Counted from the stretch's first letter, positions 30,841 to 43,030 are shown. The stretch is DNA of 64,000 nucleotides from Chara braunii (GCA_003427395.1 BFEA01000771.1:507768-571767); one strand, 5' to 3'. Translations and numbers: made by a program. The notes: generated by a model not told the origin, from the sequence alone.

Positions 30841-31469
30841 GCGCAAAACAAATTCACTTCTCTTTGCCAAGTTGGGCCTCGCTGCAGTAATGGTGAAATG
30901 TGCTGTAGTACGGAAAAACAGACGAAAAACAAACGAGAAACCGAAAAAGTGAATGAAATGTCGATTTCGGCGGAAATTTCCCAACCACCGTTTGCCAGCA
31001 CAGCAGAGTACTGCCGTTCGTCGTAATTGATCCGCCGCCACGTGTTTCTGGGACTACCGCCGGTAGCCGTCGCTTTTTTCGAGTAGAACGCGCCTGTCCC
31101 GACCGGTACGATCTTTCAAAAATTTCTGTGCAAGATTTTTTTTGCGCGCTTGGCGCCATCCGCGTATTGCTAACTGAACTTTCCAAAAAAACAAAAACAA
31201 AAAAGACAAAAAAAGAGGAAAGAATAACGGAACATTCCGCAACGCATGTGAGCCTCGCCACGCCACGTTGTAGGGGAAGATACATTTTGCCGCACCACTC
31301 GGGGTACTGGATATGTGCGACAAGTGCTGGAATGGGCGGCGATCTTCTGCATGTGCCGCACGACGGCGCAACGAGATCTTCAGTGGAGACAGCGAGGAGA
31401 TGCCTCCTGAGTGACGAGGCGGATGGGCACGCCGCACAGGGACGGAAAACAAGTCGTGCGGCGAGCTCC

Positions 31470-31530
31470 AGAGACAGCGCGAGCGGTGCGGCGAGCGGTG
31501 CGGCGAGCGGTGCGGCGAGCTCCAGAGATA
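31470..31530 (+). repeat. GC-rich 12 bp minisatellite
   Basis: GAGCGGTGCGGC is repeated about four times, between two copies of GAGCTCCAGAGA. Region 31,000-31,700 otherwise shows overlapping frames on both strands and no recognised gene. Confidence 0.8.
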
Positions 31531-31703
31531 GCGAGAGGGCGGGCAGAAAGTTTTCTTTCTTTTTTTCGTTCTTTTTGTTTTTTCTATTTTTTTATATGAA
31601 GCTGCAGGCGCGGCGGCCACCTGTGCTGGCGCCACGACGCTTCGATGCCTTGCTGCCTTTTTTTTCTTTTATCATTGCGAAATTTGGTCCTCCTGCGATC
31701 CGG

Positions 31704-31816
31704 GCCTGAGTCCCACTTTCCCTGATTCTTCATTTCTTTTTTCTTTTTCGGTCGTCTATCTCTTTGATCTACGGTGAGAAATGAAGGATCGGGGGAAGTG
31801 GGACTTGATCCCTGGT
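31704..31816. mobile_element. Foldback element with AGTCCCACTTTCCC end
   Basis: GAGTCCCACTTTCCCTGATT plus CTTCATTTCT is mirrored by AGAAATGAAGGATCGGGGGA AGTGGGACTT. The spacer is T-rich. Similar in style to family C ends. Confidence 0.7.
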
Positions 31817-31819
31817 CCG

Positions 31820-32430
31820 CTTATCAACGCAGCGTACCATTTATAGCCGGATGGGCTGGGTACCCGAAAGGCACGGCGAAAAATCGGCGGGGCAGACGGA
31901 GAAGCCGCGGGCTTGCGGAAAAAAAAGAGGGAAAGAAAAACAAAAACCGTCGCGGTCTGGCGGCGGGAGGCAGAGGGCGCAAGCAAGTTGCGCCGCTCTC
32001 ACTCGCCATCCGCCGAAGTTCTGAATGAATCTCTATCAGGAGTTCCGTCCGGGTGCGTTCAAAATGCTGGCGAGCAGTGCAAGTGGACCGGAGAGGCATG
32101 GCGGCGGGAGGAAAGTGAGGCATGGCGCGGGAGGGAGGGACAGAAAACAACAGTACGGTGGGCGGGAATTGTTTGGGAACAGAAGGCCAAAAACGAACAA
32201 ACTCATTGCCATCACTAGGAATAGGCGGGAGAAAGCCCGACAGCTCGGAGTGCTATACACGTAATTGCTAGATGACACACGTATTATTCGTTTGTGTTTC
32301 TTTAAAAGGGGACACGCGTACTACGTGTATCGAACCTTCCGTGTTTCACGTTTGATCAGTCTCTGCCGAGGAATAGCTAGATGACACGCGTAGTCCCGCA
32401 CTGGGAATTGCTTTTGCTCCATTGCTGTTG
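31820..32430. other. Unannotated stretch
   Basis: Overlapping short frames on both strands without domains; a GAGTTCCGTCC...GTTCAAAATGCTGG phrase near 32,040 is a decayed foldback end. Two similar phrases with ATAGCTAGATGACACGCGTA-like text (32,265 and 32,373) suggest a small local repeat. Confidence 0.4.
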
Positions 32431-32435
32431 ATAAT

Positions 32436-32557
32436 GGGCCTCGCCACACCACTCTCGAAATGTGAAAAAGACAAAAATGTGGCGCGTGCATCTGGCCGTG
32501 TTCTGGCGGAAAGTTCACTCTCATTTTGCACATTTGGAGGGTGGTGTGGCGATGCCC
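32436..32557. mobile_element. MITE family B, 122 bp, TSD AAT
   Basis: Inverted ends GGGCCTCGCCACACCACTCT and GGTGGTGTGGCGATGCCC; AAT duplicated at 32,433-32,435 and 32,558-32,560. The sequence is close to the 30,376 copy. Confidence 0.93.
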
Positions 32558-32574
32558 AATAGCACACGCCTGTG

Positions 32575-32617
32575 GTGTGTGCGGTGTGTGTGGTGTGTGT
32601 GTGTGTGTGTGTGTGTG
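32575..32617. repeat. (GT)n microsatellite
   Basis: TGTG-rich run adjoining the MITE. On the reverse strand it makes a poly-His-Thr frame that is not a gene. Confidence 0.9.
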
Positions 32618-32619
32618 TT

Positions 32620-33590
32620 CCGTCCCAAGAAGTTCTCTTGCGCCTCGTCTGCCTGTTCACGCCCCGTCCTGTCATGGGCCCATTTACTCTCGAACTCTGC
32701 GTTTCTGATCGTGGATCGATCTTTGTGTAATCGAGGGTCTAAGATGAAGAATGGGGACATTCCCCCCCCCGCGCCCCCCCCAGCCCCCCCCCGCTGCGAA
32801 AGCTTAAAGAGTGGTTAGTTTGGTTCGGCAGTGTTTGGGCGTCGCAACACCACTCAGTAAACGAGAAAACAGGGGCGGGCGTGCATCTTCCCGCAAAGAG
32901 GGGGTGGATTCATCGGTTACTGTTCATAGCAAAGGTTTATCGCCAATTTTCTTGCCTTGGGAGGGTGTAGATTGGTTTTGATTGGATGGGGGGGGTGGGG
33001 AGGAGGGGGGGGTGGGGAGGACACTTTGAATAGTCTTGCAGAAGTAATAGGGTCCGCGGTGTAGATTGAGGGTTGATTTTGATTGACGGGCTCGAGGGTG
33101 AGAAGTGTACAGTTGGAGCGCTTTGGAGACCAGCCTATTGAAGGCCCTTTGGGGGCTTTGCGGCTGGCACGGCTACTAGTTAGATGTGGAAAAAAAGACG
33201 GAAAAAAACGAAATTGTGTGTATGTATCTTTCCATATTTCTAGCTGACGATTTTTTTTTTATTTTTTTTTTTAAAAGCTATATTCTTCTCTCAATTTCAC
33301 CTCACACTACCTACCTACCACTACTCCTAATTGTAGGCATACGGGGAACCCCGTAGCAGCCAGAACCGTGTTCACGAGAGAACATGCGGGGGCTGCTCCC
33401 GACCTGCAGGTGGGCGATACCGGCTAGGGAACAGCCGGTAGCATCAGGGACCATGCCAACAGGACCAATCCCTGTGCCTCCCCTCAGGTCCCCTCCCCTA
33501 TGAACATCAGCAGACTCTGCTAAATGCCAATCGGGGGATCCAGTGGTCTATCTCTAGGTGACGGGCGCGGGAAGCAATTCCGTGTATCTA
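32620..33590. other. Unannotated stretch
   Basis: C- and G-rich runs (32,761-32,790; 32,988-33,020), a B-type end (GGGCGTCGCAACACCACTCA, 32,837) and a T-run at 33,249-33,272. No gene recognised. Confidence 0.4.
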
Positions 33591-33591
33591 T

Positions 33592-33713
33592 GGGCCTCGC
33601 CACATCACACTCGAAATGTGCGAAATGAGAATGAACTTGCGCCTAGCACATGGCCAGATGCGCTGGCCGCAGTTTTGTCTTTTCCACATTTCGAGAGTGG
33701 TATGGCGAGGCCC
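33592..33713. mobile_element. MITE family B, 122 bp, TSD TAT
   Basis: GGGCCTCGCCACATCACACT and AGAGTGGTATGGCGAGGCCC are inverted; TAT is duplicated at 33,589-33,591 and 33,714-33,716. Confidence 0.93.
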
Positions 33714-33844
33714 TATCTTTCCATTTTTATTTTTATTTTTATTATTTTTCCCATATTTCTAGCTGAGGGTTTGGAGATCTGTGGGAGGGAGGCTGCGGGA
33801 GGGAGGCCGTTGGTTCCACCACTCAGCAAATGTGAACGATCAAA

Positions 33845-33945
33845 GGGCCTACAGTAGTTGCACCACTGGCGATCCCGCAACATTTTGAATGCATATGGAC
33901 ATCATCTCGTCCAGAAGCATTCAAAAACCTGCTGGATGGTGGTGC
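33845..33945. mobile_element. Small foldback element, family I
   Basis: TTGCACCACTGGCGATCCCG then AACATTTTGAATG is mirrored by CATTCAAAAACCTGCTGG and ATGGTGGTGCA. Relative of 4,308-4,404. Confidence 0.65.
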
Positions 33946-33949
33946 ATCA

Positions 33950-34307
33950 GGGTCCAAAAAAGAGAAAAGAACACGGAGATCGCAACTTACCACGTTTTGC
34001 AGGGAGATAGGTTCTTTTTTGTTTGAGAAAACTACAGCCCACTCAGGGTTCGAGTTTGTAATTGCACTTGAGGAAAAAGGGCCGGTAATGCTGAATGTAT
34101 ATATGACCTACATTTCGGGTCCGGTGGGGTAGCGTGGGGGTGTGTTGTATTGGCGGGATTGCCTGACGTGCCATTACAAACTGTTTTCGTAGGAATTGCC
34201 TTGTTGGGACATAGGGCCTCGTTAGACCCTCCTTGGAAAATCCTCAGGAATTAGGATGAAGTCCTTACGAAAATTTTCCGGTTTTCGGCGTCATTGTCAT
34301 GGCGTCC

Positions 34308-34339
<32 letters not shown>

Positions 34340-36190
34340 CACCGCCTTTGGTGACAGTGGTGCTGATAAGAGCAGACACCACTAGCACCTGAGGGGAGGC
34401 TCCATCTATTGGTGGGGTTACACCGCGTCCTAATTCAATGGGTCCCAAGGAAAACCCTTGGAGGTCTCCAGCGGCCAATTTCATATCCATACATGCGGCC
34501 ACGGGGGTGGATGTCCGTCATCGTGCTGGGATGTCCGTGCGTCCTCGGGCGTGGTCCAGTGGCGGCGACGGGAAGGCCTACCGTTCTGACAAAGGAAAAG
34601 GACGCCAACATCCCCATTCCAATTTCAAATTTTGAACCCTCCGTTGTGACACATCAGTACGTGCGGCGTCCTAGCGGCTGGACTGGAGACTGGGGAGAAA
34701 CGTCTGTGCGGAGGAGTGATGGCGGTCATGGCTTAAAAGGATGGCATTGGAACGTTGGGCGACGTAGCGTGTATGCGTAACGGTTCTCTACTGCGACGTC
34801 ACCTTCGTGTTCCGCATGCTCTTCGGGCGGTCACATCTTAGTGTGACGTAACACTTCCGTGAAATGTGGAGAGTGCGAGCGTGGTCCCCATCGACTTGCA
34901 GAAGGTGCAGCAAGGGCGCCGACGGGCGAACGAGTGGTGGGTGTTTGCGCATTGCAAGTCGTGATGATGGAACGAGAGCTCTCGGGTGGTGTGAAGGCAT
35001 TAACGGCATTGGAGAAACACGGTGGTCGCAGCTGTGTCGGTCGTCGTCATGCGTTATCGCATTGAGAGAATGACAACTCGCCTGAGGATGAGATTGTTCG
35101 TTCACAGGCAGAGGCAGTTGATGCAACAAGTGATGGATGCACCCGATTGTGTGCCGTTATCGGGATCCATTCGGCAATTCTGCTGCGCCATGGCATCGGG
35201 TGTGATCCCCTGGGCGACGCTGAGATGGTGGATGAAGAGAAGGACGGGAGGGACATGAGAGGATCTCCAACAGGTTGACGACGCGGCGGAGGACTACTAC
35301 AAGGACAAGTCGCGGAGTGGAGTAGTCAATGGCGCGTGTCGGCTGTCTGCTGGAGGTTTCCCACCTGTCCATCGTCGTCTTCCTCACCGTTCGTCGTTTC
35401 TGTCTGCTGCCAGGACCTCGCACAATAACGCACATGTGGAACAACACGACAAGGACCAGGAGAAGAGTGGCCAGTAGCAGGAGCAACAACTATTGGAGGA
35501 CGTGTGCCATGAATCGCAACATGCGAAGCATGTATCAAACAAAGCTTGCATCAATACGCCTGACAATACCGACAAAATACGCAAGGCAGATGCTTGCAAT
35601 CGATCGACAGTGCTTCAACATCACTTATAGAAAAATAAAAAAATTCGACCGTTGGACACCACGGCCGGTGACGCTCGTCGCGAGCATGGAAAAACCTGCT
35701 TCTTGAAGTGTCGTTCAACTGAAGAGCCATCCCCACGCATTTTCATGCCAACGGTAACGGTGGACGGCCGTTGGGGGCCCGCGGGTACTGGAGGTCGGCG
35801 ATGTCCGCCCAATGGACCACGAACAATCTGTGCACCAACATCGACTCCAAATTTTCCTGTCGGCGCTCGCTGGGGAACATTGTCAATCGCGGCTCCTTGA
35901 ACCCAAGGGACCTCGTGAGGACCCCTTGAATCCAATGACGTTTTGGCTGGAGATTCTGAGGAATCCAAGAAAATCTCTCGAGAGCGTTTTCACATTCATT
36001 CAAGGAATTCGGCGAATTAGGACGTGGTGTAGCCACACTGATTTCCTAAAAATCGGATTTCCAATGAGGGTTTAACGAGGCCCATACTCACATGTGTTAG
36101 GGCATACCTCACACTGCCCAGGACATTTTATACTGACTTACCGTGAGGGCACGGGTGCGCAGCCTGTAGTTTGTTTCGTTTTGGCTGTGG
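33950..36190. other. Long stretch without recognised genes
   Basis: It contains a T-run (34,307-34,332) next to motif F (CTCCATCTATTGGTGGGG, 34,400) and several frames of 60-125 codons on both strands (34,409-34,780; 35,329-35,706 and others). None shows a domain. The 35,880-36,080 section shares phrases such as CCTCGTGAGG and a CCTTGAA context with the 40.7 kb TIR element. The last 120 bp hold family D ends (CCCATACTCACA, GGGCATACCTCACAC). Confidence 0.4.
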
Positions 36191-36196
36191 CGAGGC

Positions 36197-36450
36197 NNNN
36201 NNNNNNNNNNNNNNNNNNNNNNNNNNNNNNNNNNNNNNNNNNNNNNNNNNNNNNNNNNNNNNNNNNNNNNNNNNNNNNNNNNNNNNNNNNNNNNNNNNNN
36301 NNNNNNNNNNNNNNNNNNNNNNNNNNNNNNNNNNNNNNNNNNNNNNNNNNNNNNNNNNNNNNNNNNNNNNNNNNNNNNNNNNNNNNNNNNNNNNNNNNNN
36401 NNNNNNNNNNNNNNNNNNNNNNNNNNNNNNNNNNNNNNNNNNNNNNNNNN
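36197..36450. other. Assembly gap (254 N)
   Basis: Run of N, immediately followed by a pure (GA)n tract to 36,499, which probably caused the gap. Open frames across it are meaningless. Confidence 0.99.
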
Positions 36451-36500
<50 letters not shown>

Positions 36501-37091
36501 ATCTCTATTTCTGAATCTGGCTCAGAACTGCTTCTAGATTCAGACAAAATCATCGAGAACAGTGACTAGGCCGATTGGGCCGAAGTGGGTGGGCTGGGCA
36601 TTAGGCTGTAGGCCTGGGTCCACGCCGTTTCATATTTGAATTTCAAGAACCTGCGGCCCCCACGGCGTCGATTCGGACTTTCCGCCCCAGCCCCCTCGCC
36701 CTTTCCTTTTTGAAACTCGCAGCTCAAGGACCGCGGCCTGCGCCAACCCTGCGCTGTCCCACGAGCAGCTACCGGTCCACTATTTCGAAAGAAACTGCCA
36801 CTGTAGCCCCTAAAGTGCCCTGCCTACCTGTGCCTGCATTTTGGAGCCTTCCAACGACCAACCAGCGGGAATGAACGACCGGTATAACGAACGACGACGA
36901 AAAATGTCTTCCACGGGGGAAAACTCAACCCTAACGGGCTGCGAACATCCCCACCTTGCCCTAGTTGTTGTCAGATACATTTTGAAAGTACTACCTACCT
37001 GTGCGAGAAGGCCCTTTTTTTTCTTATATCTTTTTGCGAGAGAAAAAAAAAAAAAAATCTTTTTTTTTTTGAGAATAAAAGACCCTTGTTA

Positions 37092-37345
37092 GGGCATACT
37101 CACACTGCGACGCCAAAATCTGCAAAATATGCGGATTTGGGAAGGGCCGATTTGAGGTTTTGGGCATGGTTCACGTCACATTGCTGTACCTTTTCAGATG
37201 GGAGAAGGTCGCGACCGTTTGGAGAAATGAGGATTTGCTACTTGGCTGGTCACACGGCGCCATCCACAAATTGTGCAAGAACTTTCGTGAATGAAGTTTT
37301 GCCAAATTTCAAAGAAAATGCAAAAAAAAAAAGGGCATTTGCGGT
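37092..37345. mobile_element. Family D element, partial, opposite orientation to the 41-43 kb copies
   Basis: It starts GGGCATACTCACACTGCGAC, continues with GCGGATTTGGGAAGGGCC, CAGATGGGAGAAGGTCGCGA and TGGCTGGTCACACGGCGCC, the reverse complement of the end of the 42.3-42.96 kb copies. No matching right terminus found, so truncated. Confidence 0.7.
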
Positions 37346-37404
37346 CACTGGCACCTCCAGGGGCACGGTTCCACCAGCACACGAGTCATAGCTGATTAGG
37401 ACCA

Positions 37405-37571
37405 GGGTCGAGGTCCCACTAGCGCAGAGGATTGGATTAACTCCCGAATCTGGACGTGTTTCAACCAAAGATTCATAAAAGCAGTTCAAGCTCGATACTT
37501 TACACCTTTGCACAAACGCGTCCAGATTCAGGTGTTCAGTCCAATCCTCTGCGCTAGTGGGACCTCGGCCC
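37405..37571. mobile_element. MITE family C, 167 bp
   Basis: GGGTCGAGGTCCCACTAGCG and CGCTAGTGGGACCTCGGCCC are inverted; both arms continue with CAGAGGATTGGATTAA-like and CTGGACGCGT sequence. Other copies lie at 47,016, 48,710 and 59,999. Confidence 0.88.
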
Positions 37572-37732
37572 TGTGCGGCACTGTAAGAAAAGAAAGAAAA
37601 ATAATTTAAAGACTTTAAAAAAAAAAAATAGCGACGTCACATTTCCAAGATGGGAAGGAGGCCGACTTTTGAAAATGTTGCCGTCCCACTAACCCTCCCG
37701 TCTCCTCCCTCTTCTCCCCACCCAGCCAATGC

Positions 37733-38146
37733 CTAATCGGGACAGAGTGGTACGTGATTGTTGCAGTCTCGGGTACTGCTGTGAGCGAGGGAGTCCCTTC
37801 GCGCCATCAGGTCCTGACTGCTCGTAGCGATGTTGCCGTACCTTGTAACGTCGCTCGACGGCCTGTCCACGCGTTTCCATGACCCGGGGATGAGCTCGAT
37901 GTCCTCCCAACGGTACAATTGACGCAAAACATCGCTTTGCACATTCTGCGGTGCAAAAAAGAAGAGGACCCAATTTGGACCACAACACTTCGCCATCATT
38001 GCGTACAGTGCATCGAAGTCCTGCGAGGTCCATGCACTGCTGAAATTCGCGGCCGAGATGTCCATGATGGCGGCCCTGCATGCCATTTTTGTGCGTCTGC
38101 GACGATGTCGACGGGCGCCGCCATAACCTCTTTTGACCGCATGCAT
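37733..38146 (-). CDS. Unknown protein fragment
   Basis: A 137-codon frame. The section ACRAAIMDISAANFSSAW, DFDALYAMMAKCCGPNWVLF and QLYRWEDIELIPGSWKRV has a protein-like composition with several Trp and a hydrophobic strand, suggesting a piece of an enzyme domain rather than chance. No family is recognised. A competing frame (37,689-38,150) looks less protein-like. Probably a retroelement or gene fragment. Confidence 0.3.
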   Translation of the reverse strand: MHAVKRGYGGARRHRRRRTKMACRAAIMDISAANFSSAWTSQDFDALYAMMAKCCGPNWVLFFFAPQNVQSDVLRQLYRWEDIELIPGSWKRVDRPSSDVTRYGNIATSSQDLMARRDSLAHSSTRDCNNHVPLCPD

Positions 38147-38239
38147 ACATGCCGAAGGGTGCAGTTCATATATTTTGAGAGAAAAATCAAGTACTAGATG
38201 GGGTTACAATTGACCGTACAAAAAAAATGGGTCAAAACC

Positions 38240-40170
38240 ATGCCCTTTTTTTTTTTTTTTTTTTTTTTTTAAAACAAAGCTCCATCTATTGGTGGGGAGC
38301 AACACCTGCTGGAAACCGGGTCCAACGTCCCATAGATACAACCATATCTTCACAAAGTGGCACGGACTGGGAACCGGGCCCAGCGTCCCATAACGAGTAC
38401 ATTCAGAAAACTCGTCAGAAAATTTCCTGAAAACGAGACTAGGAATCTTCTGAAAAATTCCAATTGGCCTAAGAATAGAATTTTGAAATTTGAGATACCA
38501 GGGCCATTACCCGGCTTTGGCTCAGAGAATGTCTATGATAAATTCATGATTCAAAAACGACTCAGAAGAACCCCCATCCATCCACTTTACCTCCCTCCGG
38601 CAAGACTGACTACAGCGGAGCCACCATCTCTGCTGCTGCTATACCATACTCCCATCCTACCAGCTAGCCGTCTCACTGGTAAGGATGCGTGGTAACCCAC
38701 CATCTTCTCCCACTCTCTTTATTCTCTTCTTGTGTCATTTCCATTTTTGTACAGAAATAGGAAAACTTCAGAAGACAACTCAGAAACCCCCTTTCAATCC
38801 TCTTTACCTCCCTCCTGCAAGACTCACTACAGCGGGGCCACCATCTCCACTGTTGCTATACCCTATTTCCATCCTACAAGCTAACCCCCTCACTTATAGG
38901 ACGCTTGATATCCAACCATCTACTTATCCCTCTCACCCCTTTTCTGATAAATTCAAAAATATTTCAAGAAATTAGGAAAAAGAAAATTAGGGAAACGAAC
39001 ATCAGAGCTGAAAACTCCACCGTTTTTTGGGACCCACCATCAGTCCTCTTTTACCTCACTCCGGCACGACTTACTGCAGCAAAGCCACCATCTCCACTGC
39101 TGCTATGCCCTATTTCCATCCTACCAGCTAGCCCCTTCACTAGTAGGATGCGTGGTATCTTTCCCTCACTCCCTCAATCCCTTTCTTGCAGTACCGGGGC
39201 CGGCACCCAGCTTTGGCTGAAAACCCTCTGAGAAAACTTACCGTAATTCGGGAGGTATGGTAACAGACTGTAGAGGTCCTACCAATGCCCCAAGACCCAC
39301 GAAACCCCTGACAGAACCTTCCCCATTTCTCCGACACTGTCTTACTCCCTGCCGAACTCTTCCAGGCCTCACACCCCCTCATCCTGCTGGATTACAGGGC
39401 AACACAACTCACCCCAACTCCGGCCAGCGTCGTCGCAGCAGTAACCCTTGGATGTCCCGTGGAGTGCCCACCCTAAAGCACCCCCAGATCTCTCTACCAG
39501 GCCTCATGCTCCTGCATCAGCAGGTTATAGGGCAACACCCCAGCACCGGCCAGCGTCGTTCTGGCATCGAACAGCCGCAGGTCACCGAATATAACAGTCT
39601 CGAAACTACCTAAAAAAGAGTTTGTCAGGAATCCTCAGAATCCAGAAGACATTTTTAGAACAAAACAGCCATCCGCGTACGGCCCACCCCCTTTTTTTAA
39701 GAACAGATTGCAACGTTTTTTTTTCTTGAAAGTTCTAAGAAATTCTAAGAATTTTAGCAACTGCCTATGACCGTATTCAGAAAATATTCAAAAGCAAAAG
39801 AAAAGGGATACGAGGGCAAGGGTAGACTAGGACCTGCTAAGCAAAAGAAGGGAAGGTGGAGGCCGTCAGTCCTCGTACAAAAACGCGGCGGATCTCAAAC
39901 CCCCTCGTGCTAGGGTGACAGGGTGCCACCGCTACCCCAGAACCGATCCACCTTGTTCTCATGGAAAGGAGTGTCTTCCACCCTCGACTATTCCTCAAAA
40001 GTCATAAAGCCCCACAGTTACAGGGGAACACCCTCGGCAATGACTTCGTCGAACCCACTGGTTATGTCACACAAACAAACATAACTCCCCAGGCCTCAAG
40101 CTCCTACCCAGGTTACAGAGCCTCAACTCCAGCACCGACCTGCGTCGTCCCAGCAAAATCCTCTTGACCT
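38240..40170 (-). mobile_element. Dispersed retroelement G, copy 3 (minus orientation, poly(A) at 38.25-38.27 kb)
   Basis: In + orientation: 25 T, motif F (CTCCATCTATTGGTGGGGAG), then CGGGCCCAGCGTCCCATAAC and CCATTACCCGGCTTTGGC. Three tandem units of about 160-260 bp (near 38,560, 38,775 and 39,040) follow, each with CAAGACT(G/C)ACTACAGC or GCACGACTTACTGCAGC. After them come CTGCCGAACTCTTCCAGGCC and CCAGCGTCGTTCTGGCATCG. It parallels the 22.9-24.7 kb copy. No coding domain. Confidence 0.75.
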
Positions 40171-40558
40171 ACCAGCCAAAACCAACCATCCGACTACATA
40201 GCAGATCCAGTCCACCCTAAGCCTTCTGAACTGAATAGCAGCGCGATCAAAAGATCCATCAATACAAAGATGGAAATCGAAAGATCACTAAAACTTAGTA
40301 CCGGTACCTTCGAGTACTTGATTTTTTTAATCTTTTGAAGAGCTGCCAATCAAAATGAGTCTTTCTATTTTCCTTTCCCGCCCCCCATTCTTGGGAACTG
40401 AAAAGAAAAAGCACGAAAACAAGAAAAAAACATCACTTCATAATATAAATCCATCGCAATGTCACTGTCATCTGATTCTCCTGCATCAGTGGTCGGACGA
40501 TGTCCCACACATGTCCCATAGGTGTTTGTGGCACACAGTTTATGGGCACAGGAATAGT

Positions 40559-41014
40559 GGGGCTCGTTCGACACTCCTCGGGCGAGTAAAGTCCTAGAGG
40601 AATTGTTCGTTCCACTTATCCTCGGGGTTGCAGTCGGAAAAAAAGAAGTGAAAACACTCCGAAGGAAATTCCTCGGGCTCCGAAGATTCCCCAACCATTT
40701 CTCCCTTTTGCCAAAGGAACCTCGTGAGGTCCCTTGGGCAAAAGGAATCCGCGTTTCACGAAGAGGAGTGAGCACACGCGTAGAGAGACGTTACAACCAA
40801 GAATTTGGATCGTGGCGGCACCCTATTTGCTGAAGGCCTTAAGCACATTTGTTTTTTTTTTGTCCCCTTTTTTCTTTTCTGACATCGCTCCAAGGAAACA
40901 TCCTCGGGCGACGTCCCCGATGACAGGTGGGACGAAGGGCCCAAATTTCCTTTTGACTAGAAGGAAATTTTCCTTCGGCTCCGAGGACGCCCCAAGGAGT
41001 GTCGAACGAGCCCC
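40559..41014. mobile_element. TIR element family E, 456 bp, TSD AGT
   Basis: Twenty-base perfect inverted ends, GGGGCTCGTTCGACACTCCT and its reverse complement, with AGT at 40,556-40,558 and 41,015-41,017. Inner sections also fold (CTCGGGCTCCGA with the GGCTCCGAGGAC end; CAAAGGAACCTCGTGAGG with GGGCAAAAGG). No transposase. The 3 bp TSD and GGGGCTCGTT end suggest a PIF/Harbinger-type MITE (inference). Confidence 0.92.
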
Positions 41015-41029
41015 AGTACATTTGTGGAT

Positions 41030-43030
41030 TTTCCCTTTTTTTTTGGGATTTTGGGGGACCTATAATCCCACCCCCCCCCAAAAAAAGGGAAAATGTCGGT
41101 CACAAGGATCTACCAAATTCCCAAATGTACTATTTCAGTGCCCATTTGTCAGCGGCCTGGGAAGCCACGGGGCAAGGGATGTTGCGATCAGCTGACCGCA
41201 AATGCCCTTTTTTTTTTTTGCATTTTCTTCAAAAAGTGGAAAAAATCCGTTCACAAAAGTTCTTGCACAATTTGTGGATGGCGCCGTGTGACCAGCCAAG
41301 TACCAAATCCCCATTTCTCTAGACGGCCGCGACCTTGTCCCGTCTGAGGGCATACTCACACGGGGACCTGTAATCCCAAAACCCCCCCCAAAAGGGTAAA
41401 AGGCCGGTCACACGGATCTACCCAATTCGCAAATGTACTATTCCAGTGCCTATTTGTCAGCAGCCTGGGAAGCCGCGGGGCAAGGGATTTTCGGTCACCT
41501 CTGGAGGTGACCGCAAATGCCCTTTTTCATTTGTTGCATTTTTCTTCGAAAATTGGCAAAAATTCGTTCACAAAAGTTCTTTCCTAATTAGTGGATGGCG
41601 CCGTGTGACCAGCCAAGTCCCAAATCCCCATTTCTCCAGATGGCCGCGACCTTGTCCCATCTCAGGGCACGCTCACAGTAGGTACCCAAATTCCCAAAAA
41701 ATGGAAAAATGGGAACGGCCGTTTTGAGGAAATGTGGCCCTGGCCGGTCACACTGTGTTCCCAACACGCTAACGACAAGGTCGCTACATCGCACTCTGCG
41801 AGGTGTTTGTGGAGGGCGCGGGTCACACGGTGGATACCTCAAATGGGAAATGCAATTATTCATTTTTTATAATCTGTTTTTTCCTTTTTTTTTTTGGGTC
41901 GTTACTTCTGGCTGTCCGCACCAACGGGCGTCCATACGAACCTCTCTGCTGGTGCTCCGCACGTCTGACCGCTCCGCCCGTGCTCCCATTTCCCCAAATC
42001 TCCTTTTCTTCAATTGATAGGCCGCTAGTATAGTGGGGTTCCATTTTTTCTCCAATTTTTCACGGTAATTCGGAAAAAGATTGAGAATTTGCGGTAACCT
42101 CCAGAGGTCACCGCAAATTTCCTCCCCCCGCGGCTTCGCAGGCCGCTGACAAATGGTCACCCCTTCTGAGAATTTGGGCAGATGTTCACCATGTGTGACT
42201 GTCCGGGAACCTTTTTTTGGGGGGGGAAATGGGGATTCGGTACCTAGTGTGAGCGTGCCCTCAAAAGGCACAGCCGTGTGACGTGAACCATGCCCAAAAC
42301 CTCAAATCCGCCCTTCCCAAATTGCGGATTGGGGGACCTATAATCCCAAAATCCCCCCCAAAAGGGGAAAAGGCCAGTCACACGGATCTACCAAATTCGC
42401 AAATGTACTATTCCTGTGCCCATTTGTCAGAGGCCTGGGAAGCCGCCGGGCAAGGGATTTTGCCGTCACCTCTGGAGGTGACTGCAAATGCCCTTTTCTT
42501 TTTGTGCATTTTCTTCAAACATTGGCAAAAATTCATTCACAAAAGTTCTTGCGCAGTTTGTGGATGGCCCCCTGTGACCAGCCAAATACCAAAATACCAA
42601 ATCCCCATTTCTCGAGACGGCCGCGACCTTGTCCCATCTGAAAAGGTGCAGCAGTGTGACCTGAACCATGCCCACTTTTTTTGCATTTTCTTCAAAAACT
42701 GGCAAAAATTAGTTCACAAAAGTTCTTGCCCAGTTTGAACCATGCCCAGTTTTTTTGCATTTTTTTCAAAAATTGGCAAAAATTCGTTCACAAAAGTTCT
42801 TGCGCAGTTTGTGGACGACCCCGTGTGACCAGCCAAAAACCAAATCCCCATTTCTCCAGACGGCCGCGACCTTGTCCCATCTGAAAAGGTACAGCAGTGT
42901 GACCTGAACCATGCCCAAAACCTCAAATCGGCCCTTCCCAAATCCTCATTGCGGATTTGAGTATGCCCTCAAATCAGCCCTTCCCAAATTCGCATATTTT
43001 GCGTATTTGGGGTCGCCGTGTAGTGTTATC
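41030..43030. mobile_element. Cluster of nested and tandem family D elements
   Basis: At least three copies carry GGGGGACCTATAATCCC, GGTCACACGGATCTACC, GCCCATTTGTCAG, a GTGACCGCAAATGCCCTTTT block, GTTCACAAAAGTTCTTG, GTGTGACCAGCCAA and GGCCGCGACCTTGTCCCATC, starting near 41,055, 41,365 and 42,333. Shorter repeats of the GTTCACAAAAGTTCTTG block lie at 42,711 and 42,786. A D end with GGGCATACTCACA starts at 41,348, preceded by TGA; the last copy ends GAGTATGCCC near 42,969. Frames here are artefacts of the repeats. Confidence 0.85.
41665..42260. mobile_element. Family D-like TIR element, 596 bp, TSD TCA, nested in another D copy
   Basis: Ends GGGCACGCTCACAGTAGG and CCTAGTGTGAGCGTGCCC (plus inner GTACC) are inverted; TCA is duplicated at 41,662-41,664 and 42,261-42,263. 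Deleting it joins CTTGTCCCATCTCA to AAAGGCACAG, restoring the CATCTGAAAAGGTACAG of the neighbouring D copy. Confidence 0.9.

Noticed and set aside
36094-36569. Open frames across the N gap
   Set aside because: They consist mostly of unknown bases and (GA)n.
40839-41359. Several 70-150 codon open frames at 40.7-42.9 kb
   Set aside because: They recur with each family D or E copy on both strands and carry no domain.
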